DNA from: Tellurirhabdus bombi
Lineage (GTDB): Bacteria; Bacteroidota; Bacteroidia; Cytophagales; Spirosomataceae
DNA length: 64,000 bases
Direction: 5' to 3'
Assembly: GCF_021484805.1 (NCBI RefSeq)
Contig: NZ_CP090557.1
Location: 3,484,001-3,548,000, forward strand
Made by a program: the position numbers and the translations under genes. Position 1 is the first letter of the stretch. Every line of letters begins with the position of its first letter. Below the pieces are notes generated by a model. It made no database searches and was not told the DNA's origin. It was given only the letters and a program-made list of their open reading frames with translations. This document shows, one piece after another, positions 1 to 9,059 of the stretch.

Positions 1-247
1 ATAAGGCCACGTAGTATTCCGCCGTAACAGCGTTGAGGTCGTTGGTATTGAGAAGTTTTTTCTTAGAGTTGAGGTATTCGGAAAATTCTTCCCGGGCCGC
101 AGCATAATTATTTTTCTCAAACCACTCCATTCCGTTCCGGTAATGGTAATCAGGCTCGGTATAACTCAATGTCCGTTGCGCCGATACCGTCAACGGTAAG
201 GTGCAACAGGATAGAATAACCGTAAGTCGGGCGACAGACGATTGCAT
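1..247 (-). CDS. N-terminal part of an exported TPR-like protein (runs off the left edge)
   Basis: Reading the minus strand from an ATG at 247 gives an open frame to the window edge. The first ~24 residues form a signal peptide ending in VSAQ. The mature start (LSYTEPDYHYRNGMEWFEKN) followed by an amphipathic stretch with alternating Ala, Glu and Tyr looks like the first helices of a tetratricopeptide-type solenoid. Proteins of this shape in Bacteroidota are periplasmic or outer-membrane associated. Only 82 codons are visible, so the function cannot be named. It is divergent from the M61 peptidase gene, with about 160 bases between the two starts. Confidence 0.65.
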   Translation of the reverse strand, partial: MQSSVARLTVILSCCTLPLTVSAQRTLSYTEPDYHYRNGMEWFEKNNYAAAREEFSEYLNSKKKLLNTNDLNAVTAEYYVAL

Positions 248-319
248 AGGTATGATTTGACAGTGAATGAGTTAAGATATATATGACAAACCGGTGTGCT
301 ACGAATGACGCCAACCATG

Positions 320-351
320 TTTGGTATTCCGTTTGAACATGCCTACTTTAG
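320..351 (+). promoter_or_regulatory. Candidate Bacteroidota promoter for the M61 peptidase gene
   Basis: TTTG at 320-323 and TACTTTAG at 344-351 are separated by 20 bases. This fits the Bacteroidota -33/-7 pattern (TTG, 19-21 bases, TAnnTTTG) with one mismatch in the -7 element. It would give a leader of roughly 50 bases before the ATG at 408. Inferred from pattern only. Confidence 0.35.
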
Positions 352-407
352 TAGCTTAATAAAGTCACATTCGAACACGTTAAAAACGAAAGTACGTGCT
401 TTTCCGT

Positions 408-2252
408 ATGAAAAAAACTTCAGCCCTCTTCTTTTTGTGCTTGATTTGGGTTGTTCCAATTTTAGGCTGGGCTGGAACCGCATTTCCTCCCGGCCCTTCC
501 ATCGACTATACACTTTCCATGCCCCAGCCGCAAACCCACTTTTTCGAAGTGGAGATGCGTTTGTCGGGCATTGATGCCGCCACGAATGTAAAAAAGAATG
601 GATACGTCGATGTAAAAATGCCGGTCTGGACCCCTGGCTCCTACCTGATTCGCGAGTACGCCAAGAATGTGGAAGGGTTTCAGGCTACGGCCAACGGGCA
701 ACCCGTGCGGTCGGAGAAAATTCGCAAGAATACCTGGCGCATCTACACGAATCAGGAAGCTATTTCTATACTCTATAAGGTATACGCTTACGAGCTTTCG
801 GTGCGTACGAGTTTTCTGGATAACTCTCACGGTTACTTAAACGGAGCTAGTATTTTTCTTTATGTCGATCCACTGCGCTCAATTCCCCACCGGGTGACGA
901 TTAATCCGTATCGGGATTGGAAAAACATTGCGACCGGTTTGAAGAAGGTACCTAATCAGGCCAACACCTTCGAAGCCAGCGACTACGATATTTTGGTGGA
1001 TAGTCCCATCGAGATCGGCAACCACCGGACGTTGTCTTTTACCGCCGCGAATGTTCCGCACACGGTGGCTATGTACGGCGAGACTACCTACGACGAAAAG
1101 AAGGTCGCGGCGGACATGAAAAAGGTTTGTGAAACAGCAACGGCCGTATTTGGGGAACATCCTTGTCAGGACTATACGTTCCTGGTTCACCACACACCCA
1201 CGGGCGGCGGTGGCCTTGAGCACCTCAACTCAACGACCCTGCAAGTGCGGCGCGATGCGTACCAAAAAGAAGGAACCTACCGGAATTTTCTGAGCCTGGT
1301 TGCGCACGAATATTTTCACCTCTGGAACGTAAAACGCCTGCGTCCCAAGGCATTAGGACCGTTCGATTACGAGAACGAAAATTACACGACCCAACTTTGG
1401 GTATCTGAAGGAATTACGTCATTTTATCAAAACTACCTGCTTCGTAAAGCAAACTTTATTGAACCAGATACCTACGTTAAAATGGTCGCGCGGGAGATCA
1501 CGGACATCGAAAACCAGCCGGGCATTGCGGTTCAGTCAGTCGCAGAATCAAGCTTCGATGCCTGGATCAAAGGCTATCGTCCCAACGAGAATTCGGTCAA
1601 TAGTACCATCTCCTATTACGACAAAGGATCGGTTTTAGGTAGTTTGTTAAACCTGGAAATCCTAGCCAGCACCAAAGGGCAAAAAAATCTGGATGACCTG
1701 ATGCGGTTTATGTACGATGAGTATTTTAAAAAGCAGAAACGAGGTTTTACCGACAATGAATTTCAGCAGGCGGCCGAGAAAATTGCCGGGCGCAAATTGA
1801 CCGACTTCTTCCAGAAATACGTTTTTAGCACCGCCCCCATCGATTACAATTACTTTTTTAGGCCTGTTGGTTTAGAACTAGCCAACATGAGCGGCGCTAA
1901 AAATGATGCGTATCTGGGTGCCATTACGCCGACGACCCGCCGGGCCGACAACCGGCAGATTATCCTGGCTGTCCGGCGCGACTCCCCCGCCTGGAACGAT
2001 GGACTCAATGTAGGCGACGAGATTCTAAGCATCAATGGCTCACCCGTTGGCAACGATCTCAACGCCCAGATTGCCTCCTTTAAGCCGGGCGATACCATTG
2101 AGGTGGCTGTAAACCGAACCGGATTAAGGCAAACAATCAAGGTGAAATTAAGCAACAACCCGTTGGTTAATTACCAACTGCTCTCTGTCCAAAATCCAAC
2201 TGCTGAACAAAAATCATTGTACGCTAAATGGCTTTATACCGTCGCGAAGTAA
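408..2252 (+). CDS. M61 family glycyl aminopeptidase-like metallopeptidase with PDZ domain
   Basis: Exported zinc peptidase of family M61. The ATG at 408 gives MKKTSALFFLC..., a standard signal peptide; an upstream GTG at 396 would only add four residues. The N-terminal beta domain (about 25-220) precedes the catalytic domain with the HEYFH zinc motif at residues 300-304, followed by the family's typical WNVKRLRP and a WVSEGITSFY segment holding the third ligand. A PDZ domain fills the C-terminal ~120 residues (RRDSPAWNDGLNVGDEILSI). Length, 614 residues, is normal for the family. It probably trims peptides in the periplasm; the natural substrate is unknown. The gene stands alone, convergent with a small conserved gene. 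Confidence 0.9.
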   Translation: MKKTSALFFLCLIWVVPILGWAGTAFPPGPSIDYTLSMPQPQTHFFEVEMRLSGIDAATNVKKNGYVDVKMPVWTPGSYLIREYAKNVEGFQATANGQPVRSEKIRKNTWRIYTNQEAISILYKVYAYELSVRTSFLDNSHGYLNGASIFLYVDPLRSIPHRVTINPYRDWKNIATGLKKVPNQANTFEASDYDILVDSPIEIGNHRTLSFTAANVPHTVAMYGETTYDEKKVAADMKKVCETATAVFGEHPCQDYTFLVHHTPTGGGGLEHLNSTTLQVRRDAYQKEGTYRNFLSLVAHEYFHLWNVKRLRPKALGPFDYENENYTTQLWVSEGITSFYQNYLLRKANFIEPDTYVKMVAREITDIENQPGIAVQSVAESSFDAWIKGYRPNENSVNSTISYYDKGSVLGSLLNLEILASTKGQKNLDDLMRFMYDEYFKKQKRGFTDNEFQQAAEKIAGRKLTDFFQKYVFSTAPIDYNYFFRPVGLELANMSGAKNDAYLGAITPTTRRADNRQIILAVRRDSPAWNDGLNVGDEILSINGSPVGNDLNAQIASFKPGDTIEVAVNRTGLRQTIKVKLSNNPLVNYQLLSVQNPTAEQKSLYAKWLYTVAK

Positions 2253-2281
2253 ATGCGTTTGGCTCTTATGCAGACCCTTTA

Positions 2282-2533
2282 TCAGAAATCCAGGTCGTGG
2301 CGAATCATGCTTTCTGTAAAATCTTCGTGCATTTGCCGAAAGCGATCCGCCACCCGTTTGAGAAAGGGTTCGTCCAGTAAGCTTAGGACGTCTTCTTCCG
2401 AGGTAACATCCATTTCGCTGATTTTATACGTCTGTTCGTACAGACCAGCCTCGATTTTTAGGATGTATTTTCCGTTCCAGACGTACAAACCAATGCGGAA
2501 AATGGGATTGGCAATGTCCTTTATATAGCGCAT
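2282..2533 (-). CDS. Small conserved hypothetical protein (83 aa)
   Basis: Compact soluble protein starting MRYIKDIANPIFRIGLYVWN, with no signal peptide or membrane segment. The composition (beta-rich N-terminus with WNGKYILKIE, then an acidic helix ending FRQMHEDF) looks like a real folded protein. I recognise the pattern as one of the short uncharacterised proteins of Cytophagales, but no function is known to me. The overlapping plus-strand frame has unnatural composition and is rejected. It is divergent from the TPR lipoprotein gene with 85 bases between starts, so the two may share a promoter region. Confidence 0.6.
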   Translation of the reverse strand: MRYIKDIANPIFRIGLYVWNGKYILKIEAGLYEQTYKISEMDVTSEEDVLSLLDEPFLKRVADRFRQMHEDFTESMIRHDLDF

Positions 2534-2618
2534 AAGAGCCGGTTAACAGTGTTAGATGAACAATTATTCGTAATCGGTAACATAGCAAGTTCTGGTAAAA
2601 CTACGTTTCACTAATTGA

Positions 2619-3650
2619 ATGCAAGTTAGAAAAGCCATTGCAATCCTTTTACCGCTTTGGGCATTAATTATTGCCTGCGGCGATGGAAACAAAGACGAAG
2701 CAGCCCGCTTTTTTCAGCGAGCCAACCACATTTATAAGACCAATGAGTTTCGCGAAGCAATTAAATTCTACAGCGAAGCCATCGAAAAGAAACCGGATTT
2801 TGCCGATGCTTATAATAACCGAGGCTTGGCAAAGTACAAAATTTTGGACCGGGACGGGGCCTTATCCGATTATTCCAAAGCCCTGGAATTAGATCCAGAA
2901 TTGTGGCAGGCCTATCTCAACCGCGCGGAAGTGAGAATGGATTTCGCCGACTTACCAGGTGCCCAAAATGACCTGGAAAAATTAAAAACGATCTACCAAG
3001 ACTCGGCTTTCTATCATGTCCGTTTGGGTGATCTTCGGGTTAAACAAGCTAATTTATCGGCGGCCCAGGCGGCCTATGAAAAAGCCCTCCAGTTACAACC
3101 CGCCAACGCCGATGCACTCACTAATCGAGGCGTGCTGTATTTTCAGCAAAAGCAGTATCAGTTGGCCGAGCAGGATTTTAGACAGGCTATTGCCGCTAAT
3201 CCCAAACAGGATTTTGCCTTGAATAACCTTAGTCTGGTGCTCACCCAGCAAAAAAAATATGCCCAAGCGCTACCGCTTCTCGACCAGGCTTTGGCCCTGC
3301 AACCCACGCAACCTTATTACCTAAATAACAAAGGGTATCTGCTCTTGCAGTTGAACCAGCCGACCGAAGCCCTGACTTTCATTCAGAAGTCATTGCGTCT
3401 GGACGAACAAAATGGGTGGGCCCACCGCAACCTGGGTATATATTACCTGAACCAACAGCAACCGGCCAAGGCGCTGGCGGCTTTGCTTCAGGCTGAAAAG
3501 CTGGATTCGTCGGTAGAACAGGTCTATGGCTATTTGGGTCAAGCCTACCAGGCGTCAGGAAATCTGGCTCAAGCTTGCAAAACCTGGGCTCTGGGCCAGA
3601 CAGCCGGCGATGCCTTAGCCCAGGAACTTCGCGCCAAGTTTTGTTTGTAG
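2619..3650 (+). CDS. TPR repeat lipoprotein
   Basis: The 343-residue protein has a short signal peptide with a lipobox ending at Cys20 (ALIIAC), so it should be a lipoprotein. From about residue 28 to the end it is a run of tetratricopeptide repeats, roughly eight, recognisable by units such as PDFADAYNNRGLAKYKILDRDG and ALQPTQPYYLNNKGYLLLQL. TPR arrays mediate protein-protein contacts; no catalytic domain is present. The stop codon lies only 9 bases from the convergent menD stop, with no visible terminator between them. Specific partners cannot be inferred. Confidence 0.85.
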   Translation: MQVRKAIAILLPLWALIIACGDGNKDEAARFFQRANHIYKTNEFREAIKFYSEAIEKKPDFADAYNNRGLAKYKILDRDGALSDYSKALELDPELWQAYLNRAEVRMDFADLPGAQNDLEKLKTIYQDSAFYHVRLGDLRVKQANLSAAQAAYEKALQLQPANADALTNRGVLYFQQKQYQLAEQDFRQAIAANPKQDFALNNLSLVLTQQKKYAQALPLLDQALALQPTQPYYLNNKGYLLLQLNQPTEALTFIQKSLRLDEQNGWAHRNLGIYYLNQQQPAKALAALLQAEKLDSSVEQVYGYLGQAYQASGNLAQACKTWALGQTAGDALAQELRAKFCL

Positions 3651-3659
3651 CCTTTGTCT

Positions 3660-5396
3660 TTAACTGAATACTTGCTTTACCAATTGTTTGTAATGCTGAA
3701 ACTGCTCTGTATTCTGTTTTCGATCGGTTTCGATTTCCAGTAGTTTGCCCGCTTTCGCTGGCTCGAAAAAAGTAGCCAGGCTATCGCGCAAACCAGCGTA
3801 GGAGTTTATCCGTTGGTAGCCTATTCCCGCATCGCGGGCCGTGTTCTCGGCGGTCAACGGCTGGGGCGTTTCGAAGTACAGTTCCAGTTCGGGTTGCCGG
3901 GATGGACCATCAATCATCCGGAAGATATTCCCCCCATGATTATTCAGCAGCACAATGCGCAGATTGGTCGGCACATAGGCATTCCAGAGCGCATTTCGGT
4001 CGTAGAAAAAAGCCATGTCCCCGATCAAGGCCGTAATGAGCTTATTCGGATTGGCCAACGCCGCCCCGACTGCTGTGCTCAAACAGCCATCAATGCCACT
4101 CGTGCCCCGGTTCGCAAACACCTCTACGCGCTGCTGCGCTTCCAGACCGCTAAGGTTCACGTACCGAACCGGCATGCTGTTGGCTACATGCAGTTGACTA
4201 TCAACCGGTAAGGATTCCAATAAACGGTGGACTACTGCCCATTCGTGAAAAATAGATTCGTCGCGGAGAAACTGGGCAACCAGGCGCAGCGACTTTCCTT
4301 CCGCCTGCTGCCAGTTTTGTTGGTAGGTATCATCCATCTCCCCATCATCCCCCTCCCGAAAATGCTGAAAATCGAGATCTTCGAATAGTTTCTCAAAAAA
4401 AGCAGTTGGTTCGTACGGAATTAAGGTGGTTAGCGATTGGAAAGGATCCGCCAGGCGGTCCGACAGCTGAATGTGCCAATGACGCTTGGCCGGATATTGA
4501 CGCAAAAATTGTTTGAAGGATTTTGACAAAAAGGATTGCCCGCAGGTAATGAGCAAGTCTGGTTGTAGTTCCTGCTTCATTTCGTCGGTGAACCCGCCCA
4601 AAAAAACATCTTGCTGAGAGATCACCCGTCCGTTACGGGGCACATTGGAAATGGCATCCGCGATGATGGGCACCGACCACTCTTCACTTATTTTGGTAAC
4701 GATCTGAATAAGATCTTCCTGGTAAGCCCCCTGGCCAATCGCAATCAACTTACGCCCTGCTCCCTCCCACTCCTGCTGCAAGCGATGCCAGGTTTCAGTC
4801 GGTAGAGCCGGGACCGCCGTCAACTGATCGATTACTCGAACAGGACCAAAGCTAAACTGCTCGTCGCTGGTTGGGTAAAGCGGCTCCCGAAGGGGAACAT
4901 TGAGGTGAACCGGTCCGTAGGGAATAGTTCGGCAGTGGTTGATGGCTTCGTTGCCAATCCGCTCCGAAAACCAAGTGGCGTCCGGGTGCACATGATCGGC
5001 GGGTAACTCGAAGCTTTTTTTGACGTGCTTCCCGAAAATATCGGTTTGGTAGATCGTTTGGCCATCCAACTGGTGAATCCATTCTTTGGGTCGGTCTGCG
5101 GTTACGATAAGCAGGGGGATTTCCTGAAAATACGCTTCGGCCACCGCCGGGGCTAAATTGTACACCGCGCTTCCTGAGGTGCAAATCACCAGCACTGGTT
5201 GATGGAGCTGTTGCGCCAGGCCCAGCGCGATAAAACCCGCCGAGCGTTCGTCCGCCACCACGCGGGTCTGCATGTTGGGGTGTCGCGCCACGGCTAAGGT
5301 AAGGGGAGCACTCCGCGAGCCCGGCGAAATAACGGCTTGCCGAATTCCCTTTTGTACACAAAGTTCGACCAGGTTCAGAACGTGTTGGTGTATCAT
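3660..5396 (-). CDS. menD: 2-succinyl-5-enolpyruvyl-6-hydroxy-3-cyclohexene-1-carboxylate synthase
   Basis: MenD is the thiamine-diphosphate enzyme that joins isochorismate and 2-oxoglutarate in menaquinone synthesis. The start at 5396 (MIHQHVLNLVELC) is chosen because the longer frame adds 17 arginine- and phenylalanine-rich residues that lie in a repeat element and match nothing in the family. Visible motifs: SPGSRSAPLTLA near the N-terminus, TSGSAVYNLAPAVAEA, and the cofactor region GTSGIDGCLSTAVG followed by GDMAFFYDRNALW and NNHGGNIFRM. Length, 578 residues, is typical. The rest of the men pathway is not in this window. The gene follows the sigma factor gene on the same strand, separated by 116 bases containing an inverted repeat. 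Confidence 0.95.
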   Translation of the reverse strand: MIHQHVLNLVELCVQKGIRQAVISPGSRSAPLTLAVARHPNMQTRVVADERSAGFIALGLAQQLHQPVLVICTSGSAVYNLAPAVAEAYFQEIPLLIVTADRPKEWIHQLDGQTIYQTDIFGKHVKKSFELPADHVHPDATWFSERIGNEAINHCRTIPYGPVHLNVPLREPLYPTSDEQFSFGPVRVIDQLTAVPALPTETWHRLQQEWEGAGRKLIAIGQGAYQEDLIQIVTKISEEWSVPIIADAISNVPRNGRVISQQDVFLGGFTDEMKQELQPDLLITCGQSFLSKSFKQFLRQYPAKRHWHIQLSDRLADPFQSLTTLIPYEPTAFFEKLFEDLDFQHFREGDDGEMDDTYQQNWQQAEGKSLRLVAQFLRDESIFHEWAVVHRLLESLPVDSQLHVANSMPVRYVNLSGLEAQQRVEVFANRGTSGIDGCLSTAVGAALANPNKLITALIGDMAFFYDRNALWNAYVPTNLRIVLLNNHGGNIFRMIDGPSRQPELELYFETPQPLTAENTARDAGIGYQRINSYAGLRDSLATFFEPAKAGKLLEIETDRKQNTEQFQHYKQLVKQVFS

Positions 5397-5409
5397 GGAG
5401 TCAAAACAA

Positions 5410-5487
5410 AAACCGCAAAACCGCTGAAGAAAACGCGAAGTTCGCAATGTTGCGTGCTTGGCGTCACTCGTAGCGACTTTGCGGTTT
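5410..5487. repeat. Short interspersed inverted-repeat element (AAACCGCAAA...TTTGCGGTTT)
   Basis: Perfect 10-base terminal arms, AAACCGCAAA at 5410-5419 and TTTGCGGTTT at 5478-5487, enclose 58 bases rich in GCG words, including GCGAAGTTCGC. The same style of sequence, built from AACCGCAAAG, GCGAAGTTCGC and CTTGGCGTC words, is scattered between genes in several bacterial groups. It sits between the sigma factor stop and the menD start and contributes the spurious N-terminal extension of menD. Family membership is from memory, not a search. Confidence 0.5.
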
Positions 5488-5512
5488 GGAAAACCTTATA
5501 AATTTAACCGAA

Positions 5513-6376
5513 TTAACCTAAATAAGTTTTCAACGCTTTCGAGCGGGAGGTGTGCCGCAACCGACGGATGGCTTTTTCTTTAATTTGCCGCACCCGTTCC
5601 CGGGTCAGGTTGAACTTCTCGCCAATTTCCTCCAGGGTCATGGCGTGTTCACCGTTCAAACCAAAGTAAAGAGTAATCACATCTGCTTCGCGCTGGGTCA
5701 GGGTCGACAAGGCCCGTTGCACTTCTTTCCGAAGTGAATCGTTGATCAGCCCCGAGTCGGGTTTGTCCTCGCCGTCATTTTCCAGAACGTCCAGTAGACT
5801 ATTTTCTTCCCCCTGCACAAACGGCGCATCCATGGATACATGACGACCCGAGATTTTCAGGGTATCCACTACTTCCGCAGCGGTGATATCCAATACGGCG
5901 GCTAATTCTTCCGGCGAAGGCTCGCGTTCGAATTTCTGCTCTAGATCGGAGAACGTTTTTGAAATTTTATTCAAAGAACCAACCCGGTTCAACGGCAGGC
6001 GAACAATCCGGGATTGCTCGGCCAAAGCCTGAAGAATGGATTGGCGAATCCACCAAACGGCGTACGAAATAAATTTAAAACCCCGGGTTTCGTCAAACCG
6101 CTGAGCTGCTTTAATCAATCCAAGGTTTCCCTCGTTAATCAAGTCACCCAATGACAAACCCTGGTTCTGGTATTGCTTGGCTACCGACACGACGAAACGC
6201 AGGTTAGCCTTGGTTAAACGCTCCAGAGACAATTGGTCTCCTTCGCGAATTTTCTGTGCCAACTGCACCTCCTCATCCGGCGTCAATAAATCCACTTTGC
6301 CAATCTCTTGCAAGTATTTGTCAAGAGATTGGCTTTCGCGGTTGGTAATCTGTTTTGATATTTTTAGCTGTCTCAT
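5513..6376 (-). CDS. rpoD: Primary sigma-70 factor of RNA polymerase, RpoD/SigA type
   Basis: Vegetative sigma factor. The 287-residue length is the short form normal for Bacteroidota. Region 1.2 ([20 protein letters not shown]) is followed by region 2 ([20 protein letters not shown], then WWIRQSI), region 3 and region 4 with the -35-binding helix-turn-helix ([20 protein letters not shown]). The unusually short protein goes with the non-classical TAnnTTTG promoters seen elsewhere in this window. It is transcribed toward menD on the minus strand; pnp ends 85 bases upstream of its start. Confidence 0.96.
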   Translation of the reverse strand: MRQLKISKQITNRESQSLDKYLQEIGKVDLLTPDEEVQLAQKIREGDQLSLERLTKANLRFVVSVAKQYQNQGLSLGDLINEGNLGLIKAAQRFDETRGFKFISYAVWWIRQSILQALAEQSRIVRLPLNRVGSLNKISKTFSDLEQKFEREPSPEELAAVLDITAAEVVDTLKISGRHVSMDAPFVQGEENSLLDVLENDGEDKPDSGLINDSLRKEVQRALSTLTQREADVITLYFGLNGEHAMTLEEIGEKFNLTRERVRQIKEKAIRRLRHTSRSKALKTYLG

Positions 6377-6460
6377 GTAGGGATACTGCCGCTTCGGCGG
6401 TTCGCTTTACTACGTGTTAACGAAATCACTTCTTGATTCTGTACACAAACTCGTAACAAC

Positions 6461-8614
6461 TCAAGACGGATTTTTGTTCACCGGCTTGGGAAGCAATACT
6501 TTACGGGATAAGCGGTATTTTCCAGTCTTTTTATCGACATCGATCAGTTTTACCTGAACCTCTTCCCCTACTTCCAGGACGCCTTCCATCGTTTCAAGCC
6601 GTTCCCACTTGATCTCGGAAATATGCAATAAACCATCTTTACCCGGCAGGAACTCGACAAAGGCTCCGAACGGCATAATCGTTTTTACTTTTCCTTCGTA
6701 TACTTCTCCGACTTCCGGTACGGAAACGATGCCTTTCACGCGGGCAACCGCCTTATCCATACCTGTCTGATTGTTAGCGAAAATGCTGACAAAGCCGGCA
6801 TTATCCCGCTCTTCAATAACCACCGTCGTTCCTGATTCTTTCTGAATCTCCTGAACCACTTTACCGCCTGGCCCGATAACCGCACCAATAAACTCGCGGT
6901 CAATTTTAATCGTGACAGCACGAGGTGCGTGCGGTTTCAGATCTTCGCGGGTTGTTTCAAGGGCTTTTTTCATTTCACCCAGAATGTGCAGACGTCCGGC
7001 GCGGGCCTGCTCCAGGGCTTCGGCCAAGACCTCATAGGAAAGGCCTTCCACCTTCATATCCATCTGGCAGGCCGTAATCCCCGCCTCGGTACCCGTCACC
7101 TTAAAGTCCATATCGCCCAGGTGATCTTCATCGCCCAGAATATCGGATAAAACGGCGTATTTAGTTGAACCGCTCTCGGTATCGGTAATCAAACCCATGG
7201 CAATTCCGGCAACCGGCGCCTTGATTTTTACCCCTGCATCCATGAGCGCCAGTGTTCCTGCGCAAACGGTAGCCATAGACGACGACCCGTTCGATTCCAG
7301 AATATCCGAAACGACCCGAATCGTGTACGGATTTTCAGCATCGACCGGCATTACTTTTTTCAAGGCCCGGTGCGCCAGATTTCCGTGACCAATTTCACGG
7401 CGACCAGGTCCCCGGTTCGGTTTTACCTCACCCGTTGAAAAAGCCGGGAAATTATAATGCAGCAGGAATTTAGAATAACCCTGGTACATCGCCTGATCGA
7501 CAATTTGCTCGTCCATCTTGGTACCGAGTGTTACCGTTGTCAGCGATTGGGTTTCTCCCCGGGTAAACACGGCAGATCCGTGGGCCGAGGGCAGGTAATC
7601 CACATCGCAGGTGATCTGACGAATCTGATCTAGTTTACGACCATCCAGGCGGTACCGTTCGTCCAGTACCAGCCGGCGGGATGCCTCCCATTCCAGATCG
7701 TGGAAATATTGCTTCGCCAACGCCAGTTTCGTCGTATCGAATTCCGATCCTTCGAACACCAAGGTTGGTAAAAACGCGTCGAATACCGCCCGGAAACCAT
7801 CGCGACGGGCTTTTTTATTGGGATTGGCCTGACGCGCGACTTCGTAAACTTGGTCGTAGCACTTCTGGCGAACCAATTCACGCAGGCTTTCGTCGTGGGT
7901 TTCGTGACTGTAAAGGCGCTTCTCTGTCTTACCTACTTTCTCACCCAGTTCCCGCAGGGCGGCGCACTGGTTTTTGATGACTTCGTGGGCAATCTTCAGG
8001 GCTTCCACCACTTCGGCTTCCGCACATTCCTTCATTTCGCCTTCCACCATGCAGATGTCGCGTTCCGTCGCCCCAACAATCAGGTCAAGGCTTGCATTTT
8101 CCAGCTCGGAGGTCAGCGGGTTAATTTTATATTCACCGTCGATTTTCGCTACGCGCACTTCGGAAATCGGTCCGTTGAACGGAATATCCGATACGGCCAG
8201 GGCAGCAGCAGCGGCCAGAGCGGCAAGCGCATCGGGCAACACCTCATTATCGGCAGAAATCAGCGTAATCATAACCTGGGTATCGGCATGATAATCTTCC
8301 GGAAAAATCGGGCGCAACGCCCGGTCAACCAGACGACTGATCAAAACTTCATGGTCGGAGAGTTTGCCTTCCCGGCGCTGGAAGCTACCTGGAATACGGC
8401 CAGCCGAAGCAAATTTCTCCTGATAGTCAACCGACAACGGAAGAAAATCAATGCCTTCTTTGGCATCCTTGCTCGATACGACTGTGGCTAATAACATCGT
8501 ATCGCCCAGGCGAACCACAACGGCCCCGTCAGCCTGGCGAGCCAGTTTGCCGGTTTCAATTGAAATAGTACGTCCGTCTGGAAGTGAAATGGTTTGGGTG
8601 ATGATTTGTGACAT
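6461..8614 (-). CDS. pnp: Polyribonucleotide nucleotidyltransferase (PNPase)
   Basis: PNPase degrades RNA 3' to 5' by phosphorolysis. Two RNase PH domains (about 1-215 and 310-545) flank the helical linker; then come a KH domain ([20 protein letters not shown]) and an S1 domain ([20 protein letters not shown]) ending near the C-terminus. The 717-residue length fits the family. It lies downstream of rpsO on the same strand, the widely conserved rpsO-pnp arrangement, with a strong RNA hairpin in the 109-base gap. That hairpin may be a processing or autoregulation site. Confidence 0.97.
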   Translation of the reverse strand: MSQIITQTISLPDGRTISIETGKLARQADGAVVVRLGDTMLLATVVSSKDAKEGIDFLPLSVDYQEKFASAGRIPGSFQRREGKLSDHEVLISRLVDRALRPIFPEDYHADTQVMITLISADNEVLPDALAALAAAAALAVSDIPFNGPISEVRVAKIDGEYKINPLTSELENASLDLIVGATERDICMVEGEMKECAEAEVVEALKIAHEVIKNQCAALRELGEKVGKTEKRLYSHETHDESLRELVRQKCYDQVYEVARQANPNKKARRDGFRAVFDAFLPTLVFEGSEFDTTKLALAKQYFHDLEWEASRRLVLDERYRLDGRKLDQIRQITCDVDYLPSAHGSAVFTRGETQSLTTVTLGTKMDEQIVDQAMYQGYSKFLLHYNFPAFSTGEVKPNRGPGRREIGHGNLAHRALKKVMPVDAENPYTIRVVSDILESNGSSSMATVCAGTLALMDAGVKIKAPVAGIAMGLITDTESGSTKYAVLSDILGDEDHLGDMDFKVTGTEAGITACQMDMKVEGLSYEVLAEALEQARAGRLHILGEMKKALETTREDLKPHAPRAVTIKIDREFIGAVIGPGGKVVQEIQKESGTTVVIEERDNAGFVSIFANNQTGMDKAVARVKGIVSVPEVGEVYEGKVKTIMPFGAFVEFLPGKDGLLHISEIKWERLETMEGVLEVGEEVQVKLIDVDKKTGKYRLSRKVLLPKPVNKNPS

Positions 8615-8675
8615 AAATAATGAAATAAGATACTCCCTACCGCTTTAACCGCTTTAATTTACTGGCACTATACAC

Positions 8676-8711
8676 GAAATCAGGGAACCTGTTTGCAGAT
8701 TCCCTGATTTC
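8676..8711 (-). promoter_or_regulatory. RNA hairpin between rpsO and pnp
   Basis: A perfect 12-base-pair stem (GAAATCAGGGAA at 8676-8687 with TTCCCTGATTTC at 8700-8711) and a 12-base loop lie 12 bases after the rpsO stop codon. In the minus-strand transcript no U-run follows, so it is not a standard intrinsic terminator. In Escherichia coli a stem in the same position is cut by RNase III and lets PNPase control its own messenger. The same role here is inference. Confidence 0.55.
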
Positions 8712-8723
8712 AGATTCGCTACC

Positions 8724-8999
8724 TTATTTCCGCAGATTCAGGTCTGCAATAATAGCCCGGTAGCGGCTAATATCTTTTTGTTGCAGGTAGTTCAGCAGGC
8801 GTCTCCGCTTTCCTACTAGTTTCAGCAAGCCCAGGCGGGTGCTATAATCGTGCTTATGGGCTTTCAGGTGCTCTGTCAGGTGACTAATCCGGTACGTAAA
8901 CAGAGCAATCTGAGATTCTGCCGAACCAGTGTCACCCGGATTCTTTTGGAAGCCCTGGTTAGCAAAGATTTCTTGCTTTTTTTCGGTCGATAAATACAT
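8724..8999 (-). CDS. rpsO: 30S ribosomal protein S15
   Basis: S15 binds the central domain of 16S rRNA early in 30S assembly. The 91-residue protein matches the family throughout, with the conserved [20 protein letters not shown] segment, [23 protein letters not shown] and the terminal [16 protein letters not shown]. The next gene on the strand is pnp, as in most bacteria. The 5' side borders the LptF/G-type permease gene, which ends at 9060; that 60-base gap is AT-rich and may hold the rpsO promoter. Confidence 0.98.
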   Translation of the reverse strand: MYLSTEKKQEIFANQGFQKNPGDTGSAESQIALFTYRISHLTEHLKAHKHDYSTRLGLLKLVGKRRRLLNYLQQKDISRYRAIIADLNLRK

Positions 9000-9059
9000 C
9001 GTCAGACAGCTTAAATAAAGTATATAAAAAATAAAAACAGCTGCAAAGATAGCACTTTT

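Noticed and set aside
2253-2528. Plus-strand frame opposite the small conserved gene
   Set aside because: Serine/arginine-rich shadow; the minus-strand frame has protein-like composition.
7850-8491. 213-codon open frame on the plus strand
   Set aside because: Shadow of pnp on the opposite strand.
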